From an uncultured Campylobacter sp. (GTDB lineage Bacteria; Campylobacterota; Campylobacteria; Campylobacterales; Campylobacteraceae), in the NCBI RefSeq assembly GCF_937921625.1, contig NZ_CAKZTI010000028.1, forward strand, positions 25,692 to 89,691: 64,000 bases of DNA, given 5' to 3'. Below are positions 1 through 9,148 of this stretch, piece after piece (the stretch's first letter is position 1; each line of letters opens with the position of its first letter). The notes under the pieces are model-generated. The model saw only the letters and a list, made by a program, of their open reading frames with translations. It was not told where the DNA came from and did no database searches. A program made the translations under genes and the position numbers.

Positions 1-371
1 GCATAGGCGAAAGCATCAAGGCCTATAAAAACGTAACCTACAATGAGCAGATCTTTCAGGGTCACTTCCCAGGCCATCCGATCTATCCGGGCGTAATGAT
101 AATCGAGGGCTTAGCGCAGGCGGGCGGCGTGCTGGCGTTTAAGAGCATGGAGAAAGAGGGCGTCGATCTAAGCGACAAGGTCGTGTATTTTATGAGTATC
201 GACAACGCTAAATTTAGAAACCCGGTTCGCCCAGGCGACAAGCTTGAGTATCGCATCAGCGTAATCAAACACCGCGGACGTATCTGGGTGCTAAAGGGCG
301 AAGCCTACATCAACGATGGCGCCACATTGGCCGCGCAGGCGGAACTTCAAGCGATGATAATGGATAAATGA
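1..371 (+). CDS. fabZ: 3-hydroxyacyl-ACP dehydratase FabZ (5'-truncated by window edge)
   Basis: Dehydrates 3-hydroxyacyl-ACP in type II fatty acid synthesis in the cytoplasm. The reading frame is open from base 3 at the window edge, so the gene starts outside the window; the first internal Met (base 96) is not the start. The hot-dog fold signature GHFPGHPIYPGV, with the catalytic His, lies at about bases 60-95 and the catalytic Glu follows in IIEG. The stop TGA overlaps the lpxA start (ATGA), so the two are translationally coupled. fabZ next to lpxA is a common pairing because both draw on hydroxyacyl-ACP. Confidence 0.95.
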   Translation, partial: IGESIKAYKNVTYNEQIFQGHFPGHPIYPGVMIIEGLAQAGGVLAFKSMEKEGVDLSDKVVYFMSIDNAKFRNPVRPGDKLEYRISVIKHRGRIWVLKGEAYINDGATLAAQAELQAMIMDK

Positions 372-1159
372 TGGCTAAAGTTCACCACACGGCGATCATC
401 GAGGACGGTGCGCAGATCGGAGCTGAGGTCACGATCGAGCCGTATGCTTTCGTAAGCGCGCAGGCTAAAATCGCAGACGGCTGCACGATCAAGCAGGGCG
501 CGCGCATCATCGGAGATACTCAAATCGGCGAGAACTCTAAAATTTTTTCATACGCTATCGTGGGTGAAATTCCGCAGGATATGAGCTTTGAAGATGGCGA
601 GCGCACGGGGCTAATCATCGGCAAAAACGCTACGATTCACGAGTTTTGCACGATCAGCTCGGGCTCGCATAAGGGCGACGGATTTACGCGCATCGGCGAT
701 AATCTCTTTATGATGGCGTATTGCCATATCGCGCACGATTGCGTGCTGGGCAGCAACATAATCTTAGCCAATAACGCCACGCTCGCAGGCCACGTCGTAA
801 TGGGCGATTATGCCGTTATAGGCGGGCTTACCCCCGTACATCAATTCGTTCGTATCGGCGAGAGCTGCATGATCGCAGGCGCTAGCGCGCTTAGTCAGGA
901 CGTGGTGCCGTTTTGTTTAGCCGAGGGAAATCGCGCCTATATTCGCGGGCTAAATTTAACGGGCATCCGCCGCCGCTTCGATAAAGAGACGGTCGAGACG
1001 ATAAATCGGGCGTATAAATTTTTATTCAACCAAGGCGGGGGTTTAAAGGAGCAGGCGCAAATTTTATTAAACGAAACGAGCGATCAAAACGTGCGCAAGA
1101 TGTGCGAGTTTATAATCAACACAAAACGCGGAATTCCGCTAGATAAAGGTAAAATTTAA
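368..1159 (+). CDS. lpxA: Acyl-ACP--UDP-N-acetylglucosamine O-acyltransferase LpxA
   Basis: First step of lipid A synthesis: transfers a 3-hydroxyacyl chain from ACP to UDP-GlcNAc in the cytosol. The protein is 263 aa, the usual length (E. coli 262). The N-terminal two thirds is a left-handed beta-helix made of hexapeptide repeats; the catalytic His is His123 in HIAHDC. The C-terminal helical part contains RAYIRGLNLTGIRRR. The start is ATGATG at 368 or 371; both fit, and 368 overlaps the fabZ stop by four bases. The stop overlaps the clpX ATG by one base (TAATG). Confidence 0.95.
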   Translation: MMAKVHHTAIIEDGAQIGAEVTIEPYAFVSAQAKIADGCTIKQGARIIGDTQIGENSKIFSYAIVGEIPQDMSFEDGERTGLIIGKNATIHEFCTISSGSHKGDGFTRIGDNLFMMAYCHIAHDCVLGSNIILANNATLAGHVVMGDYAVIGGLTPVHQFVRIGESCMIAGASALSQDVVPFCLAEGNRAYIRGLNLTGIRRRFDKETVETINRAYKFLFNQGGGLKEQAQILLNETSDQNVRKMCEFIINTKRGIPLDKGKI

Positions 1160-2397
1160 TGGCAAATAAGTGCAGTTTTTGCGGTGAGACGGGCGCAGAC
1201 GGGCGTCGTATCTATCCTAACGACGACGGTACGGCAGCTATCTGTAGCTATTGTATCGATATGGCATACGCCGCTATCCACGGCAGCGAGGGTCAAAATG
1301 AGGCGATACAAAATCAAAATAAAGAGATCGATTTCGAGGCTATCAAGCCAAAGGCGCTGATGGAGGTGCTAAACCGCTACGTCATCGGCCAGGAGCGCGC
1401 TAAGAAAATTTTTAGCGTCGGCGTTTACAACCACTATAAAAGAATTTTCAGGCAGACCGACGCGAAGGGCGACGATACCGAAATTTCAAAATCAAATATC
1501 TTGCTTATCGGGCCTACCGGCAGCGGTAAGACACTTATGGCGCAGACCTTGGCGAAATTTTTGGACGTGCCGATCGCCATTAGCGACGCTACGAGCCTAA
1601 CGGAAGCGGGCTACGTCGGCGAGGACGTAGAAAACATCCTCACCCGCCTTTTACAGGCCGCGGACGGCGACGTAGAAAAGGCGCAGCGCGGTATCGTGTT
1701 CGTAGATGAGATCGATAAGATCGCGCGGATGAGCGAAAACCGCAGTATCACGCGCGACGTAAGCGGCGAAGGGGTACAACAAGCGCTTCTTAAGATCATC
1801 GAAGGGAGCGTCGTAAATATCCCTCCCAAGGGCGGCCGCAAGCATCCGAATCAGGACTTCATACAGATCGATACTACTAATATCCTATTCGTCTGCGGCG
1901 GTGCGTTCGATGGGCTAAACGAGATCATCAACCGCCGCATCGGGCAGAATGTGCTCGGGTTTAACCAAACCAAGCGCAGCAAGAAAGAGAGCTTAAATTT
2001 GCTAAACATGGTCGAGGCCGACGATTTGGTGCATTACGGCATAATTCCCGAGCTCATCGGGCGCTTGCACGTAGTGGCTACGCTAAATGAGATCGACGAA
2101 AAGGCGATGGTTAGAATTTTAACCGAGCCGAAAAACGCGATCTTAAAACAATATCAAAAGCTCTTTGCGATAGACGGCGCAAATTTAAAATTTGACGACG
2201 ACGCGCTAAACGAGGTTGCGAGCCTGGCGATAAAGCGCAAAACCGGTGCACGCGGACTTCGCAGCATAATCGAGGAGATCATGATCGATATTATGTTCGA
2301 TCTGCCTGAGCTTAAGGGCTATGACGTCATTATCTCCAAAGAGGTCGTAGACGGCGTTTCTAAGCCGATACTTGTAAAACAAAATTTAACTGCATAA
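1159..2397 (+). CDS. clpX: ATP-dependent protease ATPase subunit ClpX
   Basis: AAA+ unfoldase that feeds tagged substrates to ClpP. In order it shows an N-terminal zinc-binding domain with Cys5, Cys8, Cys29 and Cys32, Walker A GPTGSGKT at about residues 118-125, the pore loop GYVGED, Walker B IVFVDEID near 180, and an LGF tripeptide corresponding to the IGF loop that docks ClpP. It is 412 aa, slightly shorter than E. coli ClpX (424). It overlaps lpxA by one base and is followed after nine bases by mreB, so it lies in a lipid/cell-shape operon, an arrangement also seen in C. jejuni. Confidence 0.96.
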   Translation: MANKCSFCGETGADGRRIYPNDDGTAAICSYCIDMAYAAIHGSEGQNEAIQNQNKEIDFEAIKPKALMEVLNRYVIGQERAKKIFSVGVYNHYKRIFRQTDAKGDDTEISKSNILLIGPTGSGKTLMAQTLAKFLDVPIAISDATSLTEAGYVGEDVENILTRLLQAADGDVEKAQRGIVFVDEIDKIARMSENRSITRDVSGEGVQQALLKIIEGSVVNIPPKGGRKHPNQDFIQIDTTNILFVCGGAFDGLNEIINRRIGQNVLGFNQTKRSKKESLNLLNMVEADDLVHYGIIPELIGRLHVVATLNEIDEKAMVRILTEPKNAILKQYQKLFAIDGANLKFDDDALNEVASLAIKRKTGARGLRSIIEEIMIDIMFDLPELKGYDVIISKEVVDGVSKPILVKQNLTA

Positions 2398-2406
2398 AGG
2401 GGATAA

Positions 2407-3441
2407 ATGTTACTTGATTCGATTCTAGGATTATTTTCTAGGGATATGGGCATCGATCTAGGCACGGCAAATACGCTCGTGCTGCTAAAAGATAAAGGTA
2501 TCATCATCAACGAGCCAAGCGTCGTCGCGGTACAAAACGAACGCTACGGCAAGCAAAGGATCATCGCCGTGGGCGCCGAGGCTAAAGAGATGCTCGGGCG
2601 AACTCCTGGCGATATTGAAGCGGTGCGCCCGATGAAGGACGGCGTTATCGCGGATTTTGATATGACGGAGAAGATGATTAGGTATTTCATCGAAAAGACC
2701 CACAAGCGCCGTTTTTTCGTAAGCCCGCGCATCATCATCTCGGTTCCTTACGGGCTAACTCAGGTCGAGCGTAAAGCCGTGCGCGAAAGTGCTATGATAG
2801 CGGGCGCGCGCGAGGTTTATCTAATCGAAGAGCCGATGGCTGCAGCGATCGGTGCGGGACTTCCCGTAAATGAAGCGCGCGGTTCGCTGGTCGTGGATAT
2901 CGGCGGTGGTACCACAGAGATTGGCGTTATCTCTTTGGGCGGTATTATTAGCGCCAAATCCGTTCGCGTCGCGGGCGATAAGATCGACGCAAGCATCGTT
3001 AATTACGTCAAAGAAAAATATAGCCTACTCATATCCGAGCGCGCCGCCGAGGAGATCAAGATCAAGATCGGCACGGCGGTACAACAGCAAAAAGATCTTA
3101 CATACACGGTCAAAGGAAAAGACCAGATTAGCGGGCTTTTAAGCTCGGTCGATCTTACGAGCGAGGACGTTAGAGAGGCGATCAAAGACTCAATCAGAGA
3201 GATTGCCGATGCGTTAAAATTTGTCCTTGAGAGCATTCAGCCAGAAGTCGCCGCCGACATCGTCGAAAACGGCGTCGTGCTAACGGGCGGCGGTGCGCTC
3301 ATTCGCGGATTAGATAAATATCTAAGCGACACCGTAAAGCTTCCGGTTTTCGTCGCGGACGAGCCGCTGCTTTGCGTCGCAAACGGCACTGGAAAAGCCC
3401 TAGAAGAGATCAAATCGCTAAAACAAGCGGCAAATGACTAA
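2407..3441 (+). CDS. mreB: Rod shape-determining protein MreB
   Basis: Actin-like ATPase that forms membrane-bound filaments guiding lateral wall synthesis. It is 344 aa, typical. The phosphate-1 motif MGIDLGTANTLV is at about residues 14-25, DIGGGTTEIGV in the middle is phosphate-2, and GGGALIRGL near the C-terminus is the adenosine motif. An AAGGGG ribosome site precedes ATG 2407. The last eight bases overlap mreC, so the pair is translationally coupled as usual for this locus. Confidence 0.96.
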   Translation: MLLDSILGLFSRDMGIDLGTANTLVLLKDKGIIINEPSVVAVQNERYGKQRIIAVGAEAKEMLGRTPGDIEAVRPMKDGVIADFDMTEKMIRYFIEKTHKRRFFVSPRIIISVPYGLTQVERKAVRESAMIAGAREVYLIEEPMAAAIGAGLPVNEARGSLVVDIGGGTTEIGVISLGGIISAKSVRVAGDKIDASIVNYVKEKYSLLISERAAEEIKIKIGTAVQQQKDLTYTVKGKDQISGLLSSVDLTSEDVREAIKDSIREIADALKFVLESIQPEVAADIVENGVVLTGGGALIRGLDKYLSDTVKLPVFVADEPLLCVANGTGKALEEIKSLKQAAND

Positions 3442-4183
3442 TCTCAAACTCCTCCTCGTCGCGGTTTTGCTGGTAGCCGTTTCGCTTACGTTCGGCTCGT
3501 ATATCCACGGCAAATTTATCGGATTTGCAGGAGGAATTTTAGAGGTTTATTACGGCGTGAGTGATCGGGTAAAAAGCGCTGTGAACGAGCATTTTAACCA
3601 GGCAGAGACGATCAAAGCTCTACGAGAAGAAAACGCCGAGCTAAAAAAATCGGCGATGCTACTTAGTACGTTCGCGGGCGAGCTGAATAAAATTTTGATC
3701 GATAAAAACAGCTCCATTTATGAGCCCAAAGTCCAGCTCGTAAAGGCGTTGAGCTACGCGAATCTAAACGACTACAACAAATTCTTTGTAAATTTTGAAA
3801 ATTTTAACCCAAACAAAATTTACGGTCTCATCAGCGAGGGCAAGACCGCAGGGATTTTAGTAAATAAAGACGGGCGCCCGCTTGCGATCTTACAGCGCGA
3901 CGAAAAGAGCAACTTCTCCGTTTTCATAGGAGATGCTCAAATTCCTGGCGTCGCAGGCGGCGAAAATAACGAGCTCGTAGTTAGATATATCCCGCAATGG
4001 CTTGATCCTAAGGTAGGCGACGAGGTCTTTACGAGCGGGAAAGATGAAATTTTCTTTGCCGGCGTGCCAGTAGGGAAAGTCAAAGAGATTCAAAGCGGGA
4101 AGCTATACAAAAGCGCCGTCGTAGAGCCCTATGTGAGCTCCGAGATGCCGGCGTTTTTGTATGTCGTTACAAAGGAAAATTGA
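3434..4183 (+). CDS. mreC: Rod shape-determining protein MreC
   Basis: Periplasmic scaffold of the elongasome, anchored by one N-terminal membrane helix (about residues 4-24). A coiled coil follows (ETIKALREENAELKK, about residues 62-76), then the beta-rich MreC domain ending near GVPVGKVKEIQ. Its 249 aa match the short epsilonproteobacterial form. It overlaps mreB by eight bases, and its TGA shares one base with the carB ATG. No mreD is seen next to it; in this group mreD is often absent or elsewhere. Confidence 0.93.
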   Translation: MTNLKLLLVAVLLVAVSLTFGSYIHGKFIGFAGGILEVYYGVSDRVKSAVNEHFNQAETIKALREENAELKKSAMLLSTFAGELNKILIDKNSSIYEPKVQLVKALSYANLNDYNKFFVNFENFNPNKIYGLISEGKTAGILVNKDGRPLAILQRDEKSNFSVFIGDAQIPGVAGGENNELVVRYIPQWLDPKVGDEVFTSGKDEIFFAGVPVGKVKEIQSGKLYKSAVVEPYVSSEMPAFLYVVTKEN

Positions 4184-7100
4184 TGCCCAAAAGAGATGAT
4201 ATTAAGACGATTTTACTGATCGGCAGCGGTCCGATCGTAATCGGTCAGGCGTGCGAGTTCGATTACAGCGGCACGCAGGCTGCCAAGACGCTAAAGAGCC
4301 TCGGATACCGCGTAGTGCTAATAAACTCTAACCCCGCTACTATTATGACCGATCCCGATTTTGCCGACGCTACCTATATCGAGCCGATCACCAAAGAGAG
4401 CATTTTACGTATCATAAAGCGCGAGGGCGTCGATGCGATCCTGCCTACGATGGGCGGACAGGTCGCGCTAAACGTCGCGATGCAGGCTTACGAAAGCGGC
4501 GAGCTAGCAGGGGTGAAATTTCTAGGCGCCAAGCCTGAAGCGATAAAAAAAGGCGAGGATAGGGTAAAATTTAAAGAGGCGATGATTAAGATCGGAATGG
4601 ATCTGCCTAAATCCAAATATGCTTACAACATCGAAGAGGCGATGGCTGCGGCGAATGAGATCGGCTTTCCGCTCATTATCCGCGCTAGCTACACCCTGGG
4701 CGGAGCTGGTAGCGGCGTAGCGTACAATATCGACGAGTTTAAAGAGGTCGCGCAAAATGGGCTAGATGTAAGCCCGATAAATGAAATTTTGATCGAAGAG
4801 AGCCTGCTTGGATGGAAAGAGTTCGAAATGGAAGTGATCCGCGATCATAAGGACAACTGCATCATCGTCTGCTCGATCGAAAATTTTGACCCGATGGGGG
4901 TGCATACGGGCGATAGCATCACGGTTGCGCCCGCCCTGACGCTTACCGATAAAGAGTATCAAAGGATGCGCGACGCGAGTTTTAAAATTTTACGCGAGAT
5001 CGGCGTGGATACGGGCGGCAGTAACGTGCAGTTTGCGGTAAATCCACAAACGGGGCGGATGATCGTCATCGAGATGAACCCGCGCGTAAGCCGCAGCTCG
5101 GCTCTCGCGTCCAAAGCTACGGGCTATCCGATCGCCAAGGTCGCTACGATGCTGGCGGTGGGCTTTAGCCTGGATGAGATCAAAAACGATATCACCGGCA
5201 CGCCCGCGAGCTTTGAGCCGGTGATCGATTACATCGTGACTAAAATTCCGCGCTTTGCGTTTGAAAAATTCCCCGGCGCAAACCCCTATCTGGGCACCGC
5301 TATGAAAAGTATCGGCGAGGTGATGGCGATCGGGCGCAGCTTTAAAGAGAGCATCCAAAAAGCGCTGTGCTCGCTGGAGAAGGGCTACTTCGGCTTCGTA
5401 GAATTAAATTTGAGCGAAAAAGATCTCATCTTCGGGCTTCGCAACGCGCAGCAAGATAGAATTTTATATATCGCTCAGGGCTTTAGAGCGGGTATGAGCG
5501 TGGATCAAATTTACGAGCTTAGCAAGATCGATCGCTGGTTTTTGAGCCAGATCGAGCAGATCGTAAAATTTGAAGAGCGCATCGATATGGAGATCATCAA
5601 CGACGCGGCGCTTTTAAGGCAGGCCAAGAGCTGGGGTTTTAGCGATAAGATGATCGCAAATTTGATCAACAAAAAGGACAATCTGGGCCTTACGCAAAAC
5701 GATATCCATTTTGCCTGCGCCAGACAGGGTATCGACCTTGAATACAACGAAGTAGATACCTGTGCGGGCGAGTTTGCGGCGCTTACCCCGTATCTGTACT
5801 CCAGCACCAACATAACGCCCGCCATTGCAAGCCGTAAAATTTCAAAAGATAATAAAAAAGTCCTCATCATCGGCGGCGGTCCGAACCGCATCGGGCAGGG
5901 CATCGAGTTTGACTACTGCTGCGTGCACGCCAGCTACGCTCTGCGCGATATGGGCATCACCACGATAATGTATAACTGCAACCCCGAAACCGTCAGCACC
6001 GACTACGACACGAGTGATATTTTATACTTCGAGCCGATCGATTTCGAGCACGTTAGAGCGGTCATCGAGGCTGAAAGCCCGGACGGCGTGATCGTGCATT
6101 TCGGCGGCCAAACGCCGCTAAAGCTCGCCAAGCGTCTAAGCACCGTGGGAGCCAAGATCATCGGCACGAGCGCGCGCACGATAGACGTAGCGGAGGACCG
6201 CAAGAAATTTAGTGAGTTTATCGCAAGCATCGGCGTTAAGCAGCCGAAAAACGATACCGCCATAAGCGAAGCCGAAGCGATCGAAAAGGCCGCAGCGATC
6301 GGCTATCCGGTGCTTGTGCGCCCTAGCTACGTGCTCGGCGGTCGCGCGATGCGGCGCGTGCATAGCGAAGCCGAGCTTAGGCTGTATATGAGCGAAGCCG
6401 TGAGCGTGAGCCACCACTCGCCGGTGCTGATAGATAAATTTTTACTTGACGCGACCGAGCTTGATGTGGATGCGATCTGCGACGGACGCGACGTGTATAT
6501 CGGCGCGATAATGGAGCATATTGAAGAGGCGGGCATCCACAGCGGCGATAGCGCGAGTATTCTGCCGCCGCTTAGCTTAAGCGCGGAGATGATCGATCTG
6601 GTAAGTCGCCAAACCAAAGAGATCGCGCTAAATCTCGGCGTCGTGGGGCTTATGAATATTCAATTCGCGATTTTTGAAAACGAGCTTTACATCATCGAGG
6701 TAAATCCGCGCGCGAGTCGCACCGTGCCGTTTGTGAGCAAGGCGACCGGAATTCCGATGGCTAAGGTCGCTACCCGCGTAATGTGGCAAGGGGGTCTGCG
6801 CGAGGCTTTGAAATTTTACGACGAGTTCGGCGTGCTGGTCGAAGAGAAGGGAATTTTAAAGCCGCGTATTAAAAACCATATCTGCGTAAAAGAGAGTGTC
6901 TTTCCTTTCAACAAGCTTGCGGGCGCGGATCTGATCTTGGGGCCCGAGATGAAAAGCACCGGCGAGGTGATGGGTATCGGCGAAAATTTCGCCAAAAGTT
7001 TCGCTAAATCTCAAATTGGCGCGAGCAACGCGCTTCCAAGCGGCGGCAAGGTATTTTTGTCTCTAGCCGATCATGACAAGCTGCGAGCCGTGGAGCTTGT

Positions 7101-7446
7101 GCGCGCGTTTACGGATGCGGGCTTTAGTATCGCGGCTACGAGTGGCACTCACAAGCTGCTGAGAGAAAACGGCGTAGAGTGCGAGTTTGTCTATAAAATC
7201 AGCGAGGGTCGCCCAAATATCGAGGACAAGCTCAAAAACGGCGAAATTTCGCTCGTCATCAACACTAGCGACAGCAAATCAAACTCTACCGACGCCGCGA
7301 AGATCCGCCAGAGCGTACTGCGCTTTAGACTGCCGTATTTTACGACGATGAAGGCGGCGATCGCCGCTACGCGCTCAATCTGCTCGATAAAGGACGACTC
7401 TGCGCTTGAAGTTAAAACGCTGCAGGAGTATCTAAGCGGAAGGTAG
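4183..7446 (+). CDS. carB: Carbamoyl-phosphate synthase large chain CarB
   Basis: Makes carbamoyl phosphate from bicarbonate, glutamine-derived ammonia and two ATP for arginine and pyrimidine synthesis. It is 1087 aa from ATG 4183; an in-frame TTG directly upstream (4180) is less likely because AAAGGA sits nine bases before the ATG. Two homologous ATP-grasp halves are visible: GSGPIVIGQACEFDYSG at the N-terminus and GGGPNRIGQGIEFDYCC at about residue 562, each followed by EMNPRVSRSSA- or EVNPRASRTVP-type metal sites. The C-terminal MGS-like allosteric domain contains AATSGTHKLL. It is the last gene of the fabZ-carB run. Confidence 0.96.
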   Translation: MPKRDDIKTILLIGSGPIVIGQACEFDYSGTQAAKTLKSLGYRVVLINSNPATIMTDPDFADATYIEPITKESILRIIKREGVDAILPTMGGQVALNVAMQAYESGELAGVKFLGAKPEAIKKGEDRVKFKEAMIKIGMDLPKSKYAYNIEEAMAAANEIGFPLIIRASYTLGGAGSGVAYNIDEFKEVAQNGLDVSPINEILIEESLLGWKEFEMEVIRDHKDNCIIVCSIENFDPMGVHTGDSITVAPALTLTDKEYQRMRDASFKILREIGVDTGGSNVQFAVNPQTGRMIVIEMNPRVSRSSALASKATGYPIAKVATMLAVGFSLDEIKNDITGTPASFEPVIDYIVTKIPRFAFEKFPGANPYLGTAMKSIGEVMAIGRSFKESIQKALCSLEKGYFGFVELNLSEKDLIFGLRNAQQDRILYIAQGFRAGMSVDQIYELSKIDRWFLSQIEQIVKFEERIDMEIINDAALLRQAKSWGFSDKMIANLINKKDNLGLTQNDIHFACARQGIDLEYNEVDTCAGEFAALTPYLYSSTNITPAIASRKISKDNKKVLIIGGGPNRIGQGIEFDYCCVHASYALRDMGITTIMYNCNPETVSTDYDTSDILYFEPIDFEHVRAVIEAESPDGVIVHFGGQTPLKLAKRLSTVGAKIIGTSARTIDVAEDRKKFSEFIASIGVKQPKNDTAISEAEAIEKAAAIGYPVLVRPSYVLGGRAMRRVHSEAELRLYMSEAVSVSHHSPVLIDKFLLDATELDVDAICDGRDVYIGAIMEHIEEAGIHSGDSASILPPLSLSAEMIDLVSRQTKEIALNLGVVGLMNIQFAIFENELYIIEVNPRASRTVPFVSKATGIPMAKVATRVMWQGGLREALKFYDEFGVLVEEKGILKPRIKNHICVKESVFPFNKLAGADLILGPEMKSTGEVMGIGENFAKSFAKSQIGASNALPSGGKVFLSLADHDKLRAVELVRAFTDAGFSIAATSGTHKLLRENGVECEFVYKISEGRPNIEDKLKNGEISLVINTSDSKSNSTDAAKIRQSVLRFRLPYFTTMKAAIAATRSICSIKDDSALEVKTLQEYLSGR

Positions 7447-7546
7447 CGCGAGCAGCCTTCTGCCGGCACCATGCTGCGATGAAATTTTAGGAAGCGAAAT
7501 TTTGCTGCGAAAATTAAAGTATGGAATTTCTAAATTTTATCGGTAG

Positions 7547-7554
7547 CCCCCCCC
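7547..7554 (+). repeat. C8 homopolymer upstream of hsdM, possible phase-variable promoter element
   Basis: Eight consecutive cytosines lie 37 bases before the hsdM start codon, in the gap between carB and the restriction island. An AT-rich stretch (TTCTATATGCATAAA, 7556-7570) that could hold a -10 box follows directly, and AGGAGA at 7576-7581 is the hsdM ribosome site. Campylobacter uses G/C tracts of this length for slipped-strand phase variation. If the -10 is TATATG, the tract would lie in the promoter spacer. The tract is seen; its function is inferred. Confidence 0.5.
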
Positions 7555-7591
7555 ATTCTATATGCATAAATTTTTTAGGAGATACTATTAA

Positions 7592-9148
7592 ATGAGCGAA
7601 GAGACACAACGCAAGGCCTTGCAAAACCAAATTTGGAGTATTGCAAATGAAGTAAGAGGCGCTGTTGACGGCTGGGACTTTAAGCAATACGTCCTAGGTA
7701 CGTTGTTTTATAGATATATTAGCGAAAATTTTACGGATTATATAGAGGGCGACGACGATGATTTTGACTATGCAAGTTTGTCTGACGATTCACCAGAACT
7801 TGAAGCGATAAAGCATGATACCATTGTAACAAAGGGATATTTTATCTACCCTAGCCAGCTATTTAAAAATGTATTAAAAAATGCCGATAATAACGCAAAT
7901 TTAAACACTGATTTAGATCAAATTTTTAAAAGTATCGAAGGCTCAGCAGTCGGATATGAGTCGGAGCAGGACATAAAGGGTCTTTTTGCTGATTTTGATA
8001 CTACGAGCAATCGGTTAGGAAACAGCGTTACCGAGAAAAACAGGCGACTCACAGCGGTTTTAAAGGGTATAGCCGAACTTGATTTCGGCGATTTTAAGAA
8101 CAACCATATCGATCTTTTCGGCGATGCGTACGAGTTTCTTATCTCGAACTATGCCGCAAATGCAGGCAAATCTGGCGGCGAGTTTTTTACTCCTCAAAAT
8201 GTCTCAAAGCTCATCGCCACGCTTGCCATGTACGGACAAGAGCGCGTAAATAAAATTTACGATCCGGCATGCGGTTCTGGTTCGCTGCTTTTGCAGGCTA
8301 AAAAGCGTTTTGACAAACATGAGGTTGAAGATGGATTTTTCGGTCAGGAGATAAATCACACTACATACAACCTAGCGCGTATGAATATGTTTTTACACAA
8401 CGTTAACTACTCTAAATTTCACATAGAGCTTGGCGATACGCTACTAGATCCAAAGCTTAGCGATGATAGGCCTTTTGACGCTATCGTTTCAAATCCTCCT
8501 TACTCCATCAACTGGATCGGTAGCGACGATCCGACGCTCATAAACGATCCTAGATTTGCTCCTGCGGGCGTTCTTGCGCCAAAAAGCAAGGCGGATTTTG
8601 CCTTTATCTTGCACGCACTCAGCTACCTTTCGGCAAAAGGCAGAGCCGCGATAGTTAGTTTCCCGGGCATTTTTTATAGAGGCGGTGCGGAAAAAAAGAT
8701 CCGCGAATATCTCGTAAAAGAAAATTTTGTCGAGACCGTCATCGCGCTCGCCCCAAATCTTTTTTATGGCACTCCGATAGCTGTTAATATCCTTGTTCTT
8801 TCAAAGCATAAAACAGAGACTAAAACGCAGTTTATAGATGCTAGCGGGTTTTTTGAAAAAAGAACAAACAACAACGTCCTAGCTGACGAACACATTGCGA
8901 AAATAATAGAAATTTTTGGTAAAAAAGAAGATATCGCCCATGTATGCGCACTCGCAGATAATGAAAAAATAGTCCAAAACGATTACAATCTAGCCGTAAG
9001 CTCTTATGTCGAGGCAAAAGATACACGCGAGGTTATCGACATAAACGAGTTAAATTTACAGATAAAGCAGACCGTGGCTAAAATCTCAAATTTGCGCGAA
9101 CAAATCGACGAAATCGTTGCGGAAATAAATTCGGGCAGCGAAATATGA
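7592..9148 (+). CDS. hsdM: Type I restriction-modification DNA methyltransferase subunit HsdM (type IC-like)
   Basis: Adenine N6-methyltransferase subunit; with HsdS it methylates the bipartite target and with HsdR forms the restriction complex. It is 518 aa, almost the length of EcoR124I HsdM. The N-terminal helical HsdM_N domain has IANEVRGAVDGWDFKQYVLG. The gate motif GEFFTPQNVSKLIA precedes the SAM-binding DPACGSGSL (residue 224 on), and catalytic NPPY is at 301-304. A strong AGGAGA site precedes the ATG. The final four bases overlap the rhuM start (ATGA), so expression is coupled along the island. The region is AT-richer than carB, consistent with transfer. Confidence 0.95.
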   Translation: MSEETQRKALQNQIWSIANEVRGAVDGWDFKQYVLGTLFYRYISENFTDYIEGDDDDFDYASLSDDSPELEAIKHDTIVTKGYFIYPSQLFKNVLKNADNNANLNTDLDQIFKSIEGSAVGYESEQDIKGLFADFDTTSNRLGNSVTEKNRRLTAVLKGIAELDFGDFKNNHIDLFGDAYEFLISNYAANAGKSGGEFFTPQNVSKLIATLAMYGQERVNKIYDPACGSGSLLLQAKKRFDKHEVEDGFFGQEINHTTYNLARMNMFLHNVNYSKFHIELGDTLLDPKLSDDRPFDAIVSNPPYSINWIGSDDPTLINDPRFAPAGVLAPKSKADFAFILHALSYLSAKGRAAIVSFPGIFYRGGAEKKIREYLVKENFVETVIALAPNLFYGTPIAVNILVLSKHKTETKTQFIDASGFFEKRTNNNVLADEHIAKIIEIFGKKEDIAHVCALADNEKIVQNDYNLAVSSYVEAKDTREVIDINELNLQIKQTVAKISNLREQIDEIVAEINSGSEI

